NCBI GenBank assembly: GCA_046728115.1
Contig: JBKPDW010000319.1
Coordinates: 1 to 10,145, forward strand
Origin: CAVSWN01 sp046728115
GTDB lineage: Bacteria > Acidobacteriota > Vicinamibacteria > Vicinamibacterales > CAVVIG01
Length of the DNA stretch: 10,145 nucleotides
Direction: 5' to 3'
Made by a program: the position numbers and the translations under genes. Position 1 is the stretch's first letter, and each line of letters begins with the position of its first letter. The notes under the pieces were generated by a model. The model ran no database searches. It had not been told where the DNA came from and saw only the letters and a list, made by a program, of their open reading frames with translations. Shown here piece by piece: positions 6,426-10,145 of this stretch.

Positions 6426-6497
6426 AGTGGTCCTCAATCTGAAATCCGCGAATAGGTTTAAATCTGAACTCTGAACTTCTCTGAACGCTGAAATGTA
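6411..6497. repeat. Short-word repeat tract between genes
   Basis: The tract starts with the heptamer AAGTTTG twice in tandem (6411-6424) and a partial third copy. CTGAA then occurs five times (6439, 6464, 6471, 6481, 6488) with related TTTGAA and TCTGAA words. It is AT-rich against a GC-rich background. It holds the last codons and stop of the peroxiredoxin and runs up to the ATG of the next gene. No ribosome binding site or gene is seen within it. Confidence 0.6.
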
Positions 6498-9155
6498 ATG
6501 CCTCTTCTCGATCGATTCCGCACCCAGCCACGTCAGAAGCATCCCGATCCGGCGGTGCGGCTGTCGTTTGTGCAGGAGCTTCCTCTCGACGAGCACGATC
6601 TGCTGGTCGAGATCGCGCGCGCCGACGAGGATGCGCGCGTGCGGCGCGCCGCGGCCTCCAAGCTGATGAGCCCGCACGCCCTGGCCGAGATCGCGGGCAA
6701 CGATCAGGACGAGGACGTTCGCAGCCAGGCGACCGCGATGCTGCGCGACATCGCGCTCGAGGCGTTCGAAGGCATCAGCGAGGCCGACAGCCTGGCCGCC
6801 GTCGATGCCGTGGCGGAACCGAAGATGCTGGCATTGATCGCGAAAACGGCGCCGCGGGAATCGGTCGCGGCACGCGCCGCGTCGCGCGTCAGTGAGCCGC
6901 GTGCGCTTGGGACAATCGCGCGACACGCCATGCACGAGACGGTGCGCCGTGACGCGTTCGACCGTCTGCAGGATCGCCTCGAAATCCTCGCCGTGGCGGT
7001 CAACAGTGAATTCAGCGATCCGGCGTTGGCGGCAGTCGATACGTTTACGGACCGTGCCGACCTCGACGACATCGCGACGCGCGCGAAGAATCGGACGGTG
7101 GCCAAGCGCGCTCGTCAACTCATCCGCGAAATCGACGAACGTGTTGCTCAGGAGGCCGCTGCCGCCGACGCGGCATTGGCTTTCGCCACCGAATATGCCG
7201 AATCCGAGCGCGCCGCTCGCGAAGCCGAAGAACCCGCCGCCGCAGCGGAACGCGAGCGCGAGGCTGAAGCGGCCCGGCTTCGGGCGGAGGACGAGGAGTC
7301 GGCGCGTGTGCGCGCCGCGCACGAATCGGCGGCACGTGCCCGCCGGGAAGCCGAAGAGGAGGCGCGCCGGCAGGAGGCCGAGCGCCGGCACGCCCGGCTG
7401 ATCGAACTTGTGACCGAATCCGAAGCCGCGGCCGCGGAGACCGACTTGAGCGCCGCGCGCCGCCGAATGGGTGTGGCGCGCAAGGAATGGAAAGATATTC
7501 CGGCCGGCATCGATGTTCCCGCCGACCTCGCTGCCCGGTTGGCTGCCGCTGATGCACGGATCGCCGCGCGCGATTCGGCGGCGCAGGACGAGGACAGGCG
7601 CGTCCGACGCGAAGCACTGGAGCGTCTGAACCAGCTTGCCGGACGCGTTGAGCCGCTGGCTGCGCGTGCCGAGCTCACACTCAAGGCGGGCGAGCGGGCG
7701 CTCCGTGATGTACGCGCCGCGTTGTCGGCCATCCCGCCGCTGCCATCGCGGCGCGATTACGAGGAGATCGTCCACCGTCTCAAGGCCGCTCAGACCGCGT
7801 TGATGCCGAAGGTCCAGGAGCTCCGTGACGTCGCCGACTGGCAGCGCTGGGCCAACGTCGGCATTCAAGAACAGCTCTGCGAGAAGATGGAAGCGCTCAA
7901 GGCGCTCGAGGATCCCGAAGCGATCGCGCGTCATGTACGCGATCTGCAGCAACAGTGGCGGCAGGCCGCCGACGTGCCGCGAGCGCAGGGTGAAGCGCTG
8001 TGGCGTCGTTTCAAGACCGCTCACGACGAGGTCTGGACGCGCTGCGAAGCCCATTTCGCGGCGCAAGCCGAAGCGCGCGCGGCCAACCTCGCGAAAAAGC
8101 TGGCGCTGGCCGAGCGGGCGGAAGCCCTCGCCGAATCGACGCGATGGATTCAAACCGCGGACGAGATCAAGAAGCTCCAGGCCGATTGGAAAACGATTGG
8201 TCCGGTGACGCGTGGTCAAGAAAAAGCCGTCTGGGAGCGGTTCCGCGTCGCGTGCGATCGGTACTTCACACGACGTCACGCCGATCTGGTCGAACGCAAA
8301 GTTCTCTGGGCGCAGAATCTGGCGAAGAAGGAAGCGCTGTGCGCCCGCGTGGAAGCGATTGCCGATTCGATCGATTGGGATGCGGCCGCTGTCGAGATCC
8401 GCCGAATTCAGGGCGAGTGGAAAACGATAGGGCCGGTGAAGAAGAACCGCGCCGAGGTCATCTGGCAACGATTCCGCGCAGCCTGCGATCGATTCTTTGC
8501 GCGCTACGCCCAGCGTCACGAGATCGCCCGCGGCGAGCGCGCCGCCGCACGCGAAGCCATCATCGTCGAACTGGAAGCATTGGCGGCTGGCGAACAGCCC
8601 AACGATCTGGCCGCCAAGGTTCGGACGCTGCGCGGCACGTGGCAGCACGAGCTCGCGCTGCGCGGCGTCGATCGCGATCGTGCTGTGGCGCTCGACGAAC
8701 GCTTTGCCGCCGCGTTTAACGGCGTGATCGCGAAATGGCCCCAGGCATTCAGCGGCACCGATCTCGATACAAACGCCAACCGCAAGCGGATGGAAGGGCT
8801 CGTGACTCGCATGGAAGAACTCGCGCGCTCGCTGAGCGGCCCGCGCGGAGCCTCCGACGCCGAGATGTCACCCACCATGCGTCTCGCCGCGATGCTGAAG
8901 GACGCGCTGGCGTCGAACACGATCGGCGGGAAGGTGGACGAGGATGTCCGCCTGCACGCGGCAACGGAAGAAGTCCGTCAAGCGCAGTCCGCATGGTCGC
9001 GGATCGGCCCGGTGCCCGACGACATTCGACGGGCTCTCGCGGATCGTTTTCAGAAAGCGATTCGACGGATTACTGAGAGGGCAGGTCAGGCGGGTGAAGC
9101 CCCGAAGACAGGTGGGCCGGCTAGGGCAGGTGCGGGAAGTAAGTCTGGTGGGTAA
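6498..9155 (+). CDS. Large coiled-coil protein with DUF349 repeats
   Basis: An 885-residue cytoplasmic protein without signal peptide or membrane segment. Residues about 15-215 are helical repeats of HEAT-like character (ARADEDARVRRAAASKL, GNDQDEDVRSQATAML). Residues about 212-310 are an Ala/Glu/Arg-rich coiled coil. The C-terminal half holds DUF349 units, each with a W..IGPV core and a following RF..ACDRFF-type helix: about 484-515 (LQQQWRQAADVP), 559-590 (LQADWKTIGPV), 637-668 (IQGEWKTIGPV), a degenerate one near 707-745, and one at 828-860 (AQSAWSRIGPV). The tail from 862 is Gly/Ala/Lys-rich and merges into a GC-rich repeat. DUF349 has no settled biochemical function; the architecture suggests a scaffold or nucleic-acid-binding rod. 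The ATG has no Shine-Dalgarno; the upstream region is the short-word repeat. Confidence 0.85.
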   Translation: MPLLDRFRTQPRQKHPDPAVRLSFVQELPLDEHDLLVEIARADEDARVRRAAASKLMSPHALAEIAGNDQDEDVRSQATAMLRDIALEAFEGISEADSLAAVDAVAEPKMLALIAKTAPRESVAARAASRVSEPRALGTIARHAMHETVRRDAFDRLQDRLEILAVAVNSEFSDPALAAVDTFTDRADLDDIATRAKNRTVAKRARQLIREIDERVAQEAAAADAALAFATEYAESERAAREAEEPAAAAEREREAEAARLRAEDEESARVRAAHESAARARREAEEEARRQEAERRHARLIELVTESEAAAAETDLSAARRRMGVARKEWKDIPAGIDVPADLAARLAAADARIAARDSAAQDEDRRVRREALERLNQLAGRVEPLAARAELTLKAGERALRDVRAALSAIPPLPSRRDYEEIVHRLKAAQTALMPKVQELRDVADWQRWANVGIQEQLCEKMEALKALEDPEAIARHVRDLQQQWRQAADVPRAQGEALWRRFKTAHDEVWTRCEAHFAAQAEARAANLAKKLALAERAEALAESTRWIQTADEIKKLQADWKTIGPVTRGQEKAVWERFRVACDRYFTRRHADLVERKVLWAQNLAKKEALCARVEAIADSIDWDAAAVEIRRIQGEWKTIGPVKKNRAEVIWQRFRAACDRFFARYAQRHEIARGERAAAREAIIVELEALAAGEQPNDLAAKVRTLRGTWQHELALRGVDRDRAVALDERFAAAFNGVIAKWPQAFSGTDLDTNANRKRMEGLVTRMEELARSLSGPRGASDAEMSPTMRLAAMLKDALASNTIGGKVDEDVRLHAATEEVRQAQSAWSRIGPVPDDIRRALADRFQKAIRRITERAGQAGEAPKTGGPARAGAGSKSGG

Positions 9156-9196
9156 TCAGGACCATCACCCGCCTTCCTGCCGCACTCGCCCTGCCT
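9122..9196. terminator. Imperfect inverted repeat between convergent genes
   Basis: The left arm (9122-9153) contains AGGGCAGGTGCGG. The right arm (9163-9196) read backwards contains AGGGCGAGTGCGGCAGG, so the arms pair imperfectly around the stop of the DUF349 gene and just before the stop of the FKBP gene. It resembles the hairpin at 1717-1748 in position. No T-run was seen, so termination is inferred from location. Confidence 0.35.
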
Positions 9197-9201
9197 GCCC
9201 T

Positions 9202-9993
9202 TTATCCGATCTTGATCAACTCAATATCGAACACGAGCATCCCGAACGGCGGGCTCTCGCCCTTGTAGGCGAGATTCTGCGGGATCCAGAAACGGGTCTT
9301 CTCGCCTTCGACCATCAGCTGTACTCCTTCGGTCCAGCCGGCGATCACACCACTCAGACCGAAAGAGCTCGGCTGACCCCTGACGACCGAGCTGTCGAAC
9401 ATCTTCCCGTCGGTCGTCCACCCCGTGTAATGGACGGTAACCTCATCGCTCGGCTTGGGATGACGGCCCCCCGTACCTTGTTTGAGCACCTTGTAGGCGA
9501 TTCCGCTGGCCGTTTTCTTGGCATCAGCGGGCGGCGCCTTCACGTCCGACGGCGCGCGGTTCGGCATGTCGAGCAGCAGCACATCGAACACGAGCATGCC
9601 CTTCGGCCGCCCTTCCTGTCCTTTGTACGCCAGCGACTCGGGAATCCAGAGCCGGCGCTTTTCGCCCGGCACCATCAGCTGCAGCCCTTCGCCGAATCCC
9701 GCAATGACGCGGTTGACGCCGAAGGTCGACGGCTTTCCGCGCGCCACCGAGCTGTCGAACATCTGCCCGTCGGTCGTCCAGCCCGTGTAATCGACCGTGA
9801 CGAGATCCTCTTTCGTGGGGTGATCCTTGCCGGTGGATGGCGTGATCACTTTCGTGGCCAGGCCGGAAGCAGTTTTCGTGGCATCAGCCGGCGGCGCTGC
9901 CACGTCGGGCGGCGCCGGGATAGGGTTCGTCTGAGACTGAACGGCCGCGCTGGCCAGAACGATCGTGAATGCGAGAACAGTGAGAATACGCAT
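9202..9993 (-). CDS. Exported protein with two FKBP-type peptidyl-prolyl isomerase domains
   Basis: A 263-residue protein. Residues 1-20 form a signal peptide (MRILTVLAFTIVLASAAVQS) with no lipobox Cys, so it is probably periplasmic, followed by a Pro/Ala-rich linker. Two FKBP domains follow at about 43-143 and 163-263, spaced exactly 120 residues apart. Conserved pocket residues are visible in both: Y69, F79-D80, V96-I97, Y123 and F136 in the first; Y189, F199-D200, V216-I217, W220, Y243 and F255 in the second. The pocket-floor Trp is Phe (F100) in the first domain. FKBPs speed cis-trans isomerisation of X-Pro bonds and act as folding helpers. The domains share long identical DNA stretches, for example around 9390 and 9750, so the duplication is recent or kept uniform. 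The gene converges on the DUF349 gene. Confidence 0.93.
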   Translation of the reverse strand: MRILTVLAFTIVLASAAVQSQTNPIPAPPDVAAPPADATKTASGLATKVITPSTGKDHPTKEDLVTVDYTGWTTDGQMFDSSVARGKPSTFGVNRVIAGFGEGLQLMVPGEKRRLWIPESLAYKGQEGRPKGMLVFDVLLLDMPNRAPSDVKAPPADAKKTASGIAYKVLKQGTGGRHPKPSDEVTVHYTGWTTDGKMFDSSVVRGQPSSFGLSGVIAGWTEGVQLMVEGEKTRFWIPQNLAYKGESPPFGMLVFDIELIKIG

Positions 9994-10013
9994 CCGCCAA
10001 TTCTACCGCTGCC

Positions 10014-10019
10014 CTTATA
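10014..10019 (-). promoter_or_regulatory. Possible -10 element of the FKBP gene
   Basis: TATAAG on the minus strand lies 20 nt before the ATG at 9993 and matches TATAAT at five positions. It would leave a very short leader. No good -35 is seen because the upstream sequence is low-complexity G-rich. Confidence 0.25.
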
Positions 10020-10145
10020 ATCCAATCCCCAATTCCAACCCCAAACCCCCCACCCCCATAGCCCCCCCCCCCCCCCCCTTTTTGGATTATACCCCGCCCT
10101 CAACGCCGGGTGACACCCCCGGAGAGATAAAAAAAAAACAGCCCA
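10020..10145. repeat. Low-complexity C-rich and A-rich window end
   Basis: C-rich words (ATCCCC, AACCCC, ACCCCC) lead into 17 consecutive C (10062-10078), then T5. Ten consecutive A follow at 10129-10138. TATAATCCAA at 10016-10025 has its exact reverse complement at 10082-10091, so the C-run sits in the loop of a 10-bp inverted repeat. No gene is supported here. It may be a true G-rich upstream tract or poor assembly at a contig end. Confidence 0.5.

Noticed and set aside
5715..8648. A 977-codon open frame on the minus strand across the lipoprotein start, the peroxiredoxin and most of the DUF349 gene
   Set aside because: It is antisense to three well-supported genes, is Arg-rich with no recognisable domain, and crosses the AT-rich intergenic repeat. 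It is a by-product of high GC content.

Overview
The window is GC-rich (by eye over 60%), has densely packed genes on both strands, and shows no phage, insertion-sequence or CRISPR signature. A type III glutamine synthetase, a long DUF349 protein, a GASD-type SGNH lipoprotein, a secreted tandem FKBP and short-word repeats between genes together suggest a soil- or sediment-type bacterium, perhaps Acidobacteriota (Vicinamibacteria-like). That placement is an inference; there is no marker gene in the window.

Layout: (1) 9-685, a VapB/VapC toxin-antitoxin pair with a 4-bp overlap. (2) 757-1716, a cysteine synthase-family PLP enzyme, ending in a perfect 14-bp hairpin that separates it from the convergent glnN. 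(3) 1757-3934 minus, a 725-residue type III glutamine synthetase with its own ribosome binding site and a candidate promoter. (4) 4158-4808 minus, a Nudix hydrolase resembling CoA pyrophosphatases. (5) 4889-5800 minus, an SGNH/GDSL-type lipoprotein. (6) 5868-6425 plus, a peroxiredoxin whose reading frame is crossed by one in-frame TGA. (7) 6498-9155 plus, an 885-residue coiled-coil/DUF349 protein. (8) 9202-9993 minus, an exported protein with two FKBP domains. (9) 10020-10145, low-complexity sequence at the window edge.

The main result is the peroxiredoxin. The TGA at 6102-6104 falls exactly where the peroxidatic cysteine belongs (FTGG-U-TAEC), and the frame continues intact with full family similarity for 106 more codons. 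A 7-bp hairpin with an AGGTC loop begins 14 nt after the TGA, matching the form of a bacterial SECIS element; its loop is nearly that of E. coli fdhF. The best reading is a selenocysteine-containing peroxiredoxin that ordinary gene callers would split or miss. It probably carries a signal peptide and starts at a non-canonical CTG placed 7 nt after a GGAGG.

The genes look like independent housekeeping and stress functions (nitrogen assimilation, sulfur/PLP metabolism, CoA or nucleotide clean-up, peroxide detoxification, envelope folding), not one pathway. No selA, selB, selC or selD is present, so the host's ability to insert selenocysteine cannot be shown from this window.
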